A DNA stretch of 64,000 nt, from NCBI RefSeq assembly GCF_016798325.1, contig NZ_JAERVO010000003.1, forward strand, positions 1-64,000, in the 5' to 3' direction. Positions 35,201 to 44,200 of this stretch are shown piece after piece; position 1 is the first letter of the stretch, and every line of letters starts with the position of its first letter. The notes under the pieces are model-generated. The model did no database searches. It saw only the letters and a program-made list of their open reading frames with translations, and had not been told where the DNA came from. Made by a program: the position numbers and the translations under genes. This DNA comes from Marinobacter mangrovi. GTDB taxonomy: Bacteria; Pseudomonadota; Gammaproteobacteria; Pseudomonadales; Oleiphilaceae.

Positions 35201-36067
35201 TTACAGCCAGGCGCGCAGGTCGTCGCGATTGGCCAGCTCAAGCTGCTGAACCAGCGGATCGCTGTGCGGGGTATCGCCACTGAGCCCGGCCAGGGTCAGC
35301 ATGTAGCGGACCAGGGCGGCCCGGCTTTCGATCTTCAGCTGGCCGTCGACCATGGCGTAATCGTTGGCCACAATGGCCTGCTGATCCGCCGACAGGCGCT
35401 GGTCCGGCCGCAGGATAATGTTGACCGTGGTGTTCCAGGCCTCGTCGTTGCGGGCCTTATGACGGCTGCGCTCGGGCAGGACCTGGGGCACACCGCGGAA
35501 GCGACTGAGCACGAAATCACGGTATTCGCCGTTGGTTTCGCACCAGGCGCGCACGTGCCAGCGCTGGCCGCTGTAGACCAGGGTATGCGGCTCGAGCGTT
35601 CGGCGTTCGCCTTCCGGCCGGGTGAGCGAGAAGTATTCCGCCTCCAGGCGACGGCCCTGACGCGTCGCCAGGACAATCGGGCGCACCACTTCCGGCTCCG
35701 CCAGGCGGCGCGGCACATGCAGGATCTCAGTGTTGGGCAGACCCAGATCGAGGGATTCGAAGGTCTCGCTCAGGGCGTGATCGCGGCCCAGCACTTCCAG
35801 GTATTCGTCCGAGCGCCCCTGCGTCACCGCGGGACGGAACTGATCGGCGGGGACGTAGCCTTTCAGGTGACGGTCGTATTCCAGGTTGCCTGGCGCGACC
35901 TCCCGCAAGTAGGTGTTGATGTCCTTTGATGCCTGCTGGCGACCAATCCCGAAAGCATGGCAGATGTGGTTGGTCGTCAGACGACCTTCCCACAATGCGA
36001 TGATCTCAATCAGGCGGTAACGTAGCAGGAGATCCCATCGAATGGGCCAGTCCGTTTTCTTCATCAT
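35201..36067 (-). CDS. WYL-domain transcriptional regulator (BrxR/CapW-like layout)
   Basis: The protein has 288 residues from the ATG ATG at 36067, with AAGAAAGAG upstream. The N-terminal winged helix (RWDLLLRYRLIEIIALWEGR, then ICHAFGIGRQQASKDINTYL) is followed by a WYL domain in which RRLEAEYFSLTRPEGE and YSGQRWHVRAWCETNGEYRD are typical, and a C-terminal extension. This order is that of BrxR/CapW repressors that sit before phage-defence loci, but no defence genes flank it here. WYL domains sense nucleic-acid or nucleotide ligands. The target is unknown. Confidence 0.8.
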   Translation of the reverse strand: MMKKTDWPIRWDLLLRYRLIEIIALWEGRLTTNHICHAFGIGRQQASKDINTYLREVAPGNLEYDRHLKGYVPADQFRPAVTQGRSDEYLEVLGRDHALSETFESLDLGLPNTEILHVPRRLAEPEVVRPIVLATRQGRRLEAEYFSLTRPEGERRTLEPHTLVYSGQRWHVRAWCETNGEYRDFVLSRFRGVPQVLPERSRHKARNDEAWNTTVNIILRPDQRLSADQQAIVANDYAMVDGQLKIESRAALVRYMLTLAGLSGDTPHSDPLVQQLELANRDDLRAWL

Positions 36068-36373
36068 GTGGCGCTCTTTCTTGACTGATTGAATTTCGAT
36101 CAATCCGTAACCAAAGTCGATATGCTAGCAGCTTCCCGACACGCCGCGTGTTACGGCACATTAATGTCAAATAACGTTAAACAGTGGACTAATAGTTTGG
36201 CTGTTTCCAGAGAAATCCACCACTTACATTCAGGTAACATCCGCCATTCGGGAAGTGCGTAATCGCTTACAAAGCCGGCCTCTGATTAAATCGCGGACGC
36301 CCGGCACGCTCTCCTGATGCCTGCTATGGTGTGTACGTATCTGCTGTCGCCAAAGGCCTCCGGAAAAACTGCC
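36068..36373. other. Intergenic region between divergent WYL regulator and MFS gene
   Basis: The only structure seen is a 13-bp palindrome ACACGC-C-GCGTGT (36139-36151), about 72 bases before the WYL start, a plausible operator. No convincing promoter or RNA was found. Confidence 0.35.
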
Positions 36374-37663
36374 ATGAGACGAATGGTCGCCTCCCTCTCT
36401 GCCCTGATTCTCAGCACCATGCTGCTGGTCAGCGGCAACGCTTTCCTGATGACGCTGCTGGGTATCCGACTGGGCCTCGAGTCCATTGATCCCGCCACCA
36501 TCGGGCGCGTGCTGGCGTGCTACTCCATCGGCTTCGTCATCGGCACCCTGACCGTCAACCGGGTCATCGAGCGGGTGGGGCACATTCGCGCCTTCGCGGT
36601 GTTTTCGGCGCTGACGGCCGTCATGGCCCTGCTGTACCCGGTCGCCCTGTCGATGACCTTCTGGGCGTTCCTGCGGGTGCTGTCCGGTTTCAGCATGGCC
36701 GGCGTGCTGCTGGTGGTGGAAAGCTGGTTCAGCAGTCGGGCCACCAACAGCAATCGCGGCACCCTGTTTGCCGTCTACCAGATCGTGTTCTTCGTGTCCG
36801 TGGCGGGCGGGCAGCTGATCGTCAACCTGGGCGACCCGGCGTCGTTCCTGCTCTACACGCTTGCCGCCATCCTGCTGACACTGTCGCTGATCCCCCTGTC
36901 CCTGACCCGGATGGAAGCGCCCGCCATCGAACAGGTGGCCCGCATTTCCATCTTCACCATGCTGGGCCAGTCCACCACCGGAGTAATGGGCGCGCTCACC
37001 TGCGGCGTGCTGATCGGCACCTTCTACGCCCTGGGACCGGTCTACGCCACGCTGATTGGCCTCGACCTGGCACAAACCTCCGTCTTCATGGCCACGGCAA
37101 TCATCGCCGCCATGTTGCTGGCCTGGCCCATGGGCCGGGTCTGTGACCGTTTCGACCGGCGGCGGGTGATGCTGACGCTGTCCTTCGTGGCCGCCCTCGC
37201 CGCCTGCGCGGCTGCGTTCCTGGGCGTCGACCATCCGGTTCTTCTGATCGTCGCGGTGGGCGCGTTTACCGGGCTGTCGGCGGCGCTCTACCCGATCGCC
37301 GTCGCCATCACCAACGACCGCATGGAGCAAACCCACATCGTGGCCGCCAGCGCCACGCTGCTGCTGAGCTACGGTCTGGGTAGCGTGTTGGGGCCGCTGG
37401 TGATCTCGGAACTGATTGGTGTGATCGGCCCCGGCGGCCTGTTCCTGGGCAGCGCCGGCTTCCTGGTGCTGCTCGGCCTGATCACCGGCTGGTATATCTG
37501 GACCACCGAGGACATTCCGGTCGAGCAGCAGGAACACTTCGTCAGCACCATGCCCGAGGCCATGCCCGTGCTGACCGAGATGGATCCGCGCAACGAGGAG
37601 TTCCACACCTCGCCGGAAGCGGCTGAAATCGCCGAAGAGATCGCCACCGAGCCCTCAGCCTGA
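36374..37663 (+). CDS. MFS transporter (YcaD-like)
   Basis: The protein has 429 residues from the ATG at 36374 and twelve predicted membrane segments. Family features are VIERVGHIRAFAVFSALTAV near residue 70 (loop 2-3 motif), GFSMAGVLLVVESWFSSRA near 110 and GRVCDRFDRRRVML near 257. The substrate is unknown; YcaD-type members are uncharacterised. The C-terminal 45 residues are acidic and cytoplasmic. Its end overlaps the convergent DUF3565 gene by 9 bases. Confidence 0.82.
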   Translation: MRRMVASLSALILSTMLLVSGNAFLMTLLGIRLGLESIDPATIGRVLACYSIGFVIGTLTVNRVIERVGHIRAFAVFSALTAVMALLYPVALSMTFWAFLRVLSGFSMAGVLLVVESWFSSRATNSNRGTLFAVYQIVFFVSVAGGQLIVNLGDPASFLLYTLAAILLTLSLIPLSLTRMEAPAIEQVARISIFTMLGQSTTGVMGALTCGVLIGTFYALGPVYATLIGLDLAQTSVFMATAIIAAMLLAWPMGRVCDRFDRRRVMLTLSFVAALAACAAAFLGVDHPVLLIVAVGAFTGLSAALYPIAVAITNDRMEQTHIVAASATLLLSYGLGSVLGPLVISELIGVIGPGGLFLGSAGFLVLLGLITGWYIWTTEDIPVEQQEHFVSTMPEAMPVLTEMDPRNEEFHTSPEAAEIAEEIATEPSA

Positions 37664-37864
37664 CGCGTCCGTTGGCTCGCCCCGGTCGCACTTCACACAA
37701 TCCAGGCAGGCGCCCAACCGGCTGTGCCGTCCCGCGTCGGTGGTCACCCAGGGGCGGTTGATGAACGGTGGCCGGTGCCGCACATGCTGGCCGTGACCGC
37801 AGGCCAGTTGCGCCACCCAGTCGCCGGCGTCGTCCTGATAAAAGCCCTTAATCGGTTGTTTCAT
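37655..37864 (-). CDS. DUF3565-family small protein
   Basis: The protein has 69 residues and matches DUF3565: GFYQDDAGDWVAQLACGHGQ near the start, RPWVTTDAGRHSRLGACLDC, and a final VKCDRGEP. One CGH and a CxxC suggest a small zinc site. Function is unknown. It is convergent with the MFS gene. Confidence 0.8.
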   Translation of the reverse strand: MKQPIKGFYQDDAGDWVAQLACGHGQHVRHRPPFINRPWVTTDAGRHSRLGACLDCVKCDRGEPTDASG

Positions 37865-38045
37865 GACCCGAAACGTTAATCAGTGGGTTCCTAAAGATTG
37901 CCCGGGCAAAGCGCTTTCGGTTTTCCCTCATGTTAATTCTGATCCCGCATCTGTTTTCATTACAACTGTTAGCAAACTAGTATTAATTATCCTGTCACGC
38001 GCTTTTTGTCATCCAGCGTGACCGCATCCTGTCGGGAGTTTTCTG

Positions 38046-38477
38046 ATGAAAGACCAGTTTCCCTTCGCCGTGGCACGGGTTACCCGCCGCTGGCGCAAAC
38101 TGCTTGATGAACGCCTCAAAGACCTGGGCGTCACCCAGGCCCGCTGGACCACCATGGTCTATCTGCAAAAAGGCGGCGAAGGCCTGACCCAGCGCGAGCT
38201 GGCCAGCCTGATGGCAATCGAGAACCCGACGCTCGTGCGCCTGCTCGACAGCCTGGAAGGCCAGGGCCTGATCGAACGCCGCCCCTGCCAGAAAGACCGC
38301 CGTGCCCGCCGTCTGCACCTGACCTCCGCCGGTGAAGCCTTCATGGACGACCTCAACGGCCGCGGCGAAAAGCTCCGTGAGGAAATGCTCGAGGGCGTGG
38401 ACGACGCCGACCTGGAAGTCGTACTTCGGGTCTTCAACCGCATCATGAAGAACGCCGAGCAGCTGCAGGGCCACTGA
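38046..38477 (+). CDS. MarR-family transcriptional regulator
   Basis: The protein has 143 residues with the MarR winged-helix pattern: ARWTTMVYLQKGGEGLTQRE, ELASLMAIENPTLVRLLDSLEGQ and a wing KDRRARRLHLT. SlyA-like members respond to small lipophilic or phenolic ligands. It is the first gene of a probable pair with the DHA2 efflux pump that starts 40 bases later, and likely controls it. GGGAG lies before the ATG. Confidence 0.87.
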   Translation: MKDQFPFAVARVTRRWRKLLDERLKDLGVTQARWTTMVYLQKGGEGLTQRELASLMAIENPTLVRLLDSLEGQGLIERRPCQKDRRARRLHLTSAGEAFMDDLNGRGEKLREEMLEGVDDADLEVVLRVFNRIMKNAEQLQGH

Positions 38478-38517
38478 CCCCTACCGATTCCGCCGACGCC
38501 ATGGACGGAGGCACCCC

Positions 38518-39909
38518 CTGAAAGACTTCAGTCTGGACGCACTGCGTGAACGTCACGGTGCCCGCTGGCGCTGGCTGGCGGTCGCCACGGTGATGCTGGG
38601 CACCATGGCTACGGTGCTCAGCGCGACCATCGTCAACGTCGCGCTGCCGGACATCATGGCGTACTTCGCGATTGGCCAGGGCCAGGCCCACTGGCTGGTC
38701 ACCGGTTTCATCGCCGCCATGACCACCACCATGCTGACTACCGGCTGGCTGCTGGACCATTTCGGCCTGCGCCGTACACTGGCCAGTGCCATGGTCCTGT
38801 TCAGCGTGATGTCGGTGGCCGGCGGTTTTGCCACGTCGCCGGAATGGCTGATCCTGTCCCGCATCGGCATGGGCGCCATGGCCGGACTGATGCAGCCGAT
38901 GGCCATGTACCTGGTGTTCCGGGCGTTTCCCCGGGAGCAGCGCGGCCAGGCCATGGGGATCTACGGGATGGGCGTCATCCTGGCGCCCGCACTGGGCCCC
39001 GTCATCGGCGGTTTTATCGTGGATCAACTGAGTTGGCGCTACGTGATGTTTGCGCCGGTCCCGGTGACCCTGCTGGGCGTGATCATGGTCTACCGCTATC
39101 TGCCCTGGCCTGTAAGCCGGCCGGCCCCGTACCGTTTCGACTTTGCTGGCTTCCTGTGGCTGGCCTTGTTCATTGCCACCAGCCTCGATGCCCTCAACAC
39201 CCTACAACATGCCGAAGGCGAAGGTCTCCGTATCGCCCTCAGCGGCACCCTGGCCCTGCTGGCACTGATCCTGTTTGCCCGCCGCGAGCGCCGGGCCGCC
39301 AACCCGCTGCTGCACCTGGGGCTCATGCGCCGTCCGGAATTCCGCAGCGCCTGTCTGGGTGCCGTGGCCCTGGGGCTGGCGCTGTTCGGATCGACCTACC
39401 TGATTCCACTGTTCGTGCAGTCGGCGCTGCAGTTCTCGGCCACCGAAGCCGGGCTGCTGATGCTGCCTGCCGGCATCGCCCTCGGTATCACCTTCCCGAT
39501 CGCCGGCTGGCTGGCCGACCGCAAACCGGCTCGGCGCATGATCATGATCGGGATCCTGGTGTTTGCCCTGTCCACCGCGCTGTTTGCGTTTTCCGACCAG
39601 GCGCTGGGCTTTTTCTGGCTGGCCACCTGGGCCGTCATCGGCCGCGTCGGTCTGGGCCTGATCATGCCGTCCCTGTCCACCGGTGCCCTCAACCCGCTGG
39701 AGCCCCACGAGCTGGGCTACGGCTCCAGCATCATCAACTTCACCCGCCAACTGGGCGGCGCCTTTGGCGTCAACGTGGTGGCGCTGACGCTGGAGTACGG
39801 CGAGCACAGCCACGGCCTGCCCACCATCGACGCCTTCCACAGCGCCTGGTGGCTGATGACGGCCTTTGTCCTGCTGGCGCTCTGGCCGGTTCGCCGCATC
39901 CCCGGCTGA
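38518..39909 (+). CDS. DHA2-family MFS multidrug efflux pump (EmrB-like)
   Basis: The protein has 14 membrane segments and EmrB/QacA features (LGTMATVLSATIVNVALPDI, WLVTGFIAAMTTTMLTTGWL, PALGPVIGGFIVDQLSWRY). No ATG fits the N-terminus. A strong GGAGG (38507-38511) lies 6 bases before a CTG at 38518, giving LKDFSLDALRERHGARWRWL before the first helix, which is the normal length. Otherwise a GTG at 38590 would start inside helix 1. I prefer the CTG, but this start is uncertain. It is co-directional with marR and probably MarR-controlled. Confidence 0.8.
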   Translation: MKDFSLDALRERHGARWRWLAVATVMLGTMATVLSATIVNVALPDIMAYFAIGQGQAHWLVTGFIAAMTTTMLTTGWLLDHFGLRRTLASAMVLFSVMSVAGGFATSPEWLILSRIGMGAMAGLMQPMAMYLVFRAFPREQRGQAMGIYGMGVILAPALGPVIGGFIVDQLSWRYVMFAPVPVTLLGVIMVYRYLPWPVSRPAPYRFDFAGFLWLALFIATSLDALNTLQHAEGEGLRIALSGTLALLALILFARRERRAANPLLHLGLMRRPEFRSACLGAVALGLALFGSTYLIPLFVQSALQFSATEAGLLMLPAGIALGITFPIAGWLADRKPARRMIMIGILVFALSTALFAFSDQALGFFWLATWAVIGRVGLGLIMPSLSTGALNPLEPHELGYGSSIINFTRQLGGAFGVNVVALTLEYGEHSHGLPTIDAFHSAWWLMTAFVLLALWPVRRIPG

Positions 39910-39975
39910 TCAAACGCTCTGGGCATTCCCCCCCTAACCTGACAGAGAGTTAATCCACTCGGTGGCGATTCCGGG

Positions 39976-40018
39976 TTGACTTTTCTGCGCTCATTTAACG
40001 AGAATGATTCGCATTAGC
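39976..40018 (+). promoter_or_regulatory. Promoter and Fur box of the siderophore operon
   Basis: TTGACT (39976-39981) and GAGAAT (40000-40005) are spaced 18 bases as -35 and -10. The Fur-box-like GAGAATGATTCGCATTAGC (40000-40018) covers the -10, so iron-loaded Fur would block transcription. Confidence 0.75.
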
Positions 40019-40085
40019 TTATGCGTATATATAGCAATTACCCCGGCAATTGCTTCCTCCAACGCCAACCCGATGGATAAGGCTT

Positions 40086-41663
40086 ATGATGGATCAACCA
40101 AGCCCGCTACACCCGTCTCTGTTTTCCACCACCTCAACCTCGAAAGCCAACCCCGAAGATTTCCTGTTCAACGCCCAGCAATCCGAGCGTTACCGCGTCA
40201 CACTGGAGCAGGGGATCGACCTGATCCAGCGCCGCCTGGCGTTGGCCGACCAGCCGTTCTCCGGGATCCTGCCTGGCGAGCTGGCACCCCGCTTCCAGGA
40301 TCTGGACCTGGATCAGCCGCTGGACGGCCTGGGCGAGGTGCTGTCCGAGTTGGATGAGCTGTACCTGCAGGACGCGGTCTACTTTCACCACCCCCGTTAT
40401 GTGGCCCATCTCAACTGCCCCATCGTCACACCGGCCATCCTGGCGGAGCTGATCCTCAGCAGCGTGAACACCTCAGTGGACACCTGGGACCAGAGCGCCG
40501 GCGCCACGCTGATTGAGCAGAGCCTGATCGACTGGACGACCGGTCGCATCGGACTGGGTCCGAAAGCCGATGGCGTATTCACCTCCGGCGGCACCCAGTC
40601 CAACCTGATGGCCATGCTGCTGGCGCGGGACAACGCCTGCGAGCGGCTCTGGGGCCACAACGTCCGCGAGCTGGGTATTCCCAGCGAGGCCAGCCGCTTC
40701 CGGATTTTCTGCTCCGAGGTCAGCCACTTCAGCCTGCAAAAGGCCGCGGCGCTACTGGGATTGGGCTACGACGCCGTGGTGCCGGTCGCCTGCGACGAGC
40801 ACTTCCGCCTGGATCCCCACGCGCTTCGGGCATCACTGGATGCGGCCGCCGAGGCGGACCAGATCCCGCTGGCCATCGTCGGCACCGCCGGCACCACCGA
40901 TTTCGGCAGCATCGACCCGTTGCCTGAGATCGCCGCCATCGCCCGCTCGGTGAACGCCTGGTTCCACGTGGATGCGGCCTATGGCTGCGGCCTGCTGCTG
41001 TCGCGCCATCACCGCCAGCGGCTGGCGGGCATCGAGCAGGCGGACTCGGTCACGGTCGACTACCACAAATCGTTCTTCCAGCCGGTCTCCTGCAGTGCGC
41101 TGCTGGCCCGGGACAGCGCCAACCTCGGCTGCGTCACCTGGCACGCGGAATACCTCAACCCGCTGAGCCAGCGCCAGGAAGGTACGCCCAACCTGGTGGA
41201 CAAGAGCCTGCAGACCACGCGCCGGTTCGACGCACTCAAGCTCTGGCTGACCCTGCGCACCATGGGGCCCGATGCCCTGGGCGACGCCTTTGAACGGGCC
41301 ATGGCCCTGGCCCGCAAGACCTACCTGTTGCTGCTGTCCGACGAGCAGATCGACGTACTGCATCAGCCGGCCCTGAGCGCGCTGGTGTTCCGCTATCACC
41401 CGGCCCGGGCATGTTCCCCCGAGCAGCTGGACGCCGCCAACCGTGCAATCCGCAAAGCCATCATGCGCTCGGGCGAGGCCATGGTGGCGGCAACCCAGGT
41501 GCGTGGCCGCCACTACCTGAAATTCACCCTGCTGAATCCGGCGACCCGGATTCAGGACATCCAGGCCATCCTGCGCCTGATCAAACAACACGGGGAGGCT
41601 TACTTCCGCGAGGCGGACAAGCCCCCGGTCCAAGCGGCATGCAAGGAGGCGGTCCATGGCTGA
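40086..41663 (+). CDS. PLP-dependent decarboxylase of siderophore synthesis (DesA-like)
   Basis: The protein has 525 residues from the ATG at 40086, with GATAAGG upstream. It is a group II PLP decarboxylase: GVFTSGGTQSNLMAMLLARD near residue 165, AGTTDFGSIDPLPEIA near 270, WFHVDAAYG near 295 and the PLP lysine in DYHKSFFQPVS near 325. It would decarboxylate lysine to cadaverine or ornithine to putrescine, the diamine backbone of hydroxamate siderophores. It is the first of four genes behind the Fur box, 7 bases overlapping the monooxygenase gene. Diaminobutyrate decarboxylase is a less likely alternative. Confidence 0.85.
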   Translation: MMDQPSPLHPSLFSTTSTSKANPEDFLFNAQQSERYRVTLEQGIDLIQRRLALADQPFSGILPGELAPRFQDLDLDQPLDGLGEVLSELDELYLQDAVYFHHPRYVAHLNCPIVTPAILAELILSSVNTSVDTWDQSAGATLIEQSLIDWTTGRIGLGPKADGVFTSGGTQSNLMAMLLARDNACERLWGHNVRELGIPSEASRFRIFCSEVSHFSLQKAAALLGLGYDAVVPVACDEHFRLDPHALRASLDAAAEADQIPLAIVGTAGTTDFGSIDPLPEIAAIARSVNAWFHVDAAYGCGLLLSRHHRQRLAGIEQADSVTVDYHKSFFQPVSCSALLARDSANLGCVTWHAEYLNPLSQRQEGTPNLVDKSLQTTRRFDALKLWLTLRTMGPDALGDAFERAMALARKTYLLLLSDEQIDVLHQPALSALVFRYHPARACSPEQLDAANRAIRKAIMRSGEAMVAATQVRGRHYLKFTLLNPATRIQDIQAILRLIKQHGEAYFREADKPPVQAACKEAVHG

Positions 41664-42984
41664 GCGCATTTACGACGTTATCGGGATCGGGATCGGCCCG
41701 TTCAATCTGGGCCTGGCCTGCCTGGCGGAACCCATCGACGGTCTGGACAGCCTGTTCCTGGACGAGAACCCCGGCTTCGACTGGCATCCGGGGCTGATGA
41801 TCGAAGGCGTCCACCTGCAGACGCCGTTCATGTCCGACCTGGTCACCCTGGCCGACCCCACCAGTCCCTACAGCTTCCTCAACTACATCAAGCAGCAGGG
41901 GCGCCTTTACAGCTTCTACATCCGGGAGGATTTCTTCCTCCAGCGGCGGGAGTACAACCAGTACTGCCAGTGGGCCAGCCAGCGGCTGCACAATGTCCGG
42001 TTCAACACCTTCGTCGAGCAGGTCGAGTTCGACAGCGACCGGGACTGTTACCGACTGCGTACGCTCTGCTCCCGAACCGGCCAGCCCCGGGATTACCTAA
42101 CCCGCCGCCTGGTTCTGGGCACCGGGCCGCGCCCCCATTGCCCGAGCTGCTGTGACGACCTGGACGGCCCGGTCCTGCACGCCTCGGACTATCTCAATCG
42201 CAAGGAAGAGCTGCAGTCCCGGAACGCCATCACCCTTGTCGGCAGCGGCCAGAGCGCGGCGGAAATCTTCTACGACCTGCTGCAGGACATCGACAGCCAC
42301 CACTACACCCTGAACTGGCTGACCCGCTCGCCCCGCTTCTTCCCGCTGGAATACAGCAAACTGACGCTGGAAATGACGTCCCCGGAGTATGTGGACTACT
42401 TCTTCAGCCTGCCGCGGGAAAAACGCGATCATCTGGTGACCCACCAGAAGCACCTGTACAAGGGCATAAACACCGACCTGATCAACGCCATCCACGACCT
42501 GCTGTATACCAAACGACTCGCCGGTCACGTGCCGGTGAATCTGCAGACCAACGCGGCACTGCTCGAGGCCCGCTTCAATCGCCAACGCCAGCGGTACGAC
42601 CTGACCTTCGAGCAAGTGGAGCAGCAACGCCGCTTCCATCACCAGACCGAAGCGCTGGTGCTGGCCACCGGCTACCAGTACCGGCCGCCGGCGTTCCTTG
42701 AGGGGATCGCCGACCGCATCCGCTGGGACGATCAGGGACGGTTCGACGTGCGGCGCAATTACAGCATCGACCGTGAGGGCAGCCGTATCTTCGTTCAGAA
42801 CGCCGAACTCCACACCCATGGATTTGTGACGCCGGACCTCGGCATGGCCTGCTACCGCAACAGCTGCATCCTGCGCGAACTGACCGGCGGCGAGCCGTAC
42901 CCGATCGAGGAGCGCATTGCCTTCCAGCAGTTCGGGGTGTCCGACACAGAGGCGCTGACCCGCCCCCAGAACGCGCTGGCCTGA
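41656..42984 (+). CDS. Lysine/ornithine-type N-hydroxylating monooxygenase (DesB-like)
   Basis: The protein has 442 residues. The FAD site is IGIGPFNLGLACL near residue 10, the NADPH site VGSGQSAAEIFYDLLQDIDS near 195 and the late ATGYQYRPP near 335, as in IucD/PvdA/DesB. It hydroxylates the amino group of the diamine or amino acid before acylation. Start and previous stop overlap by 8 bases, and the exporter follows directly. A diamine substrate is favoured because of the decarboxylase upstream. Confidence 0.88.
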   Translation: MAERIYDVIGIGIGPFNLGLACLAEPIDGLDSLFLDENPGFDWHPGLMIEGVHLQTPFMSDLVTLADPTSPYSFLNYIKQQGRLYSFYIREDFFLQRREYNQYCQWASQRLHNVRFNTFVEQVEFDSDRDCYRLRTLCSRTGQPRDYLTRRLVLGTGPRPHCPSCCDDLDGPVLHASDYLNRKEELQSRNAITLVGSGQSAAEIFYDLLQDIDSHHYTLNWLTRSPRFFPLEYSKLTLEMTSPEYVDYFFSLPREKRDHLVTHQKHLYKGINTDLINAIHDLLYTKRLAGHVPVNLQTNAALLEARFNRQRQRYDLTFEQVEQQRRFHHQTEALVLATGYQYRPPAFLEGIADRIRWDDQGRFDVRRNYSIDREGSRIFVQNAELHTHGFVTPDLGMACYRNSCILRELTGGEPYPIEERIAFQQFGVSDTEALTRPQNALA

Positions 42985-42985
42985 T

Positions 42986-44200
42986 ATGTCGGTGTCCATG
43001 AAAGCCTGGCTCATCGGCCTGACCGCCATCGCGGTGGTCAGCGACTCGATGCTGATTCCCTTCTATCCGCACTTTTTCGAGAGTGCGTTCGGCGTGACCG
43101 ACGCCGGTCTGGTCGGCCTGTACATCGCCGCCTGCTGCCTGACGGTCATGCTGGCCTTTCCGGTGTGGGCGCGGGTGGCGCGACACCTGTCGTTGCTGCC
43201 CCTGCTGATCGGTACGCAACTGCTGGCCGGCGTGCTCAGCGTGCTGTGCTACTGGACCGCCAGCCTGACCCAGTTCTGGGCCATCTCGCTGGCCATGCTG
43301 GTGTTCAAGGCCAGCTACCTGCTGATCTATCCCCAGATCATGCGGCTGGAGCAGGCCGACGCCCACGGCCGGACCATCGGCTTGCTGTCGGTGATCGTCC
43401 ACTTCGGTGGCATCGGCGGCGCCTTACTCGGCGGCGCGGTCCTGCAGTGGTTCGAACCGCGGCAGGTGTTCCTGTTGATGGCCGTGGGTGACTTCCTACA
43501 GACGGGTATCTGTTTCCTGCTGCGACGCCAAACGCCAGTCCCTTCAGCCGCCGATGACACTGAGGACACATCGACGCCCGCCTCCGGCGCCTCCAATACC
43601 CCCGTGGTACTGCGCCTGTGTCTGGTGATGGCGGTGTTCTACTTCAGCGCCTTCCTGGTGCGGCCGTTCTTCGTGCGCTACTGGGAAGCCCTGTCCGGCT
43701 GGAGCGATGCGTTCTACGCCGGTGTGATTTTCGCGATTCCCGGCGCTGTGGCCCTGTTCGCGCTGTGGCGCAGCTATCGTCAACCGGTCGCGACCGAAGC
43801 CCACTGGCAGATCCTGCCCGCCATGGTCTATGTGACGGTCGGCCTGCTGTTGCAGGCAGTGCCGTCGATGCCCGTGGTCCTGGTCGGCCGCCTGTTGTTC
43901 GGCTGGGGACTGTTCCGCGCCACCGTGCGGCTCGACCAGTTGCTTTTCGCCCTGAGCCAACCCCGGGACTACGCCACCGACTTCAGCAAGGTCAGCTTCA
44001 GCCAGAACCTGGGCGTGCTGGTCGCCTCCTGGGCCGCCGGCGCCGTGGTCGCCACCACAGGCCTCGATGTTCCGTTCTATCTGGCGGCCGCCGGCCTGGT
44101 GCTCAGCGCCGGCCTGTTCTACGGCCTGCTCTATCGTCCGCAACGCCAGACGGGCGTTGCGTCCCCCTCACGTTCCCGCCTATCAAGGAGCGACGCATGA
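42986..44200 (+). CDS. MFS transporter, likely siderophore exporter
   Basis: The protein has 404 residues with about twelve membrane segments (IAVVSDSMLIPFYPHFF at the start, YLLIYPQIMRLEQADAHGRT near 115). It is of the type found within hydroxamate siderophore operons. Placed between the hydroxylase (1-base gap) and the synthetase (ATGA overlap) it most likely exports the finished siderophore. It could instead move a precursor. Confidence 0.78.
   Translation: MSVSMKAWLIGLTAIAVVSDSMLIPFYPHFFESAFGVTDAGLVGLYIAACCLTVMLAFPVWARVARHLSLLPLLIGTQLLAGVLSVLCYWTASLTQFWAISLAMLVFKASYLLIYPQIMRLEQADAHGRTIGLLSVIVHFGGIGGALLGGAVLQWFEPRQVFLLMAVGDFLQTGICFLLRRQTPVPSAADDTEDTSTPASGASNTPVVLRLCLVMAVFYFSAFLVRPFFVRYWEALSGWSDAFYAGVIFAIPGAVALFALWRSYRQPVATEAHWQILPAMVYVTVGLLLQAVPSMPVVLVGRLLFGWGLFRATVRLDQLLFALSQPRDYATDFSKVSFSQNLGVLVASWAAGAVVATTGLDVPFYLAAAGLVLSAGLFYGLLYRPQRQTGVASPSRSRLSRSDA

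Noticed and set aside
36230-37606. 458-codon minus-strand frame opposite the MFS gene
   Set aside because: Low-complexity His/Gln/Gly shadow; the plus strand carries a clear 12-helix transporter.
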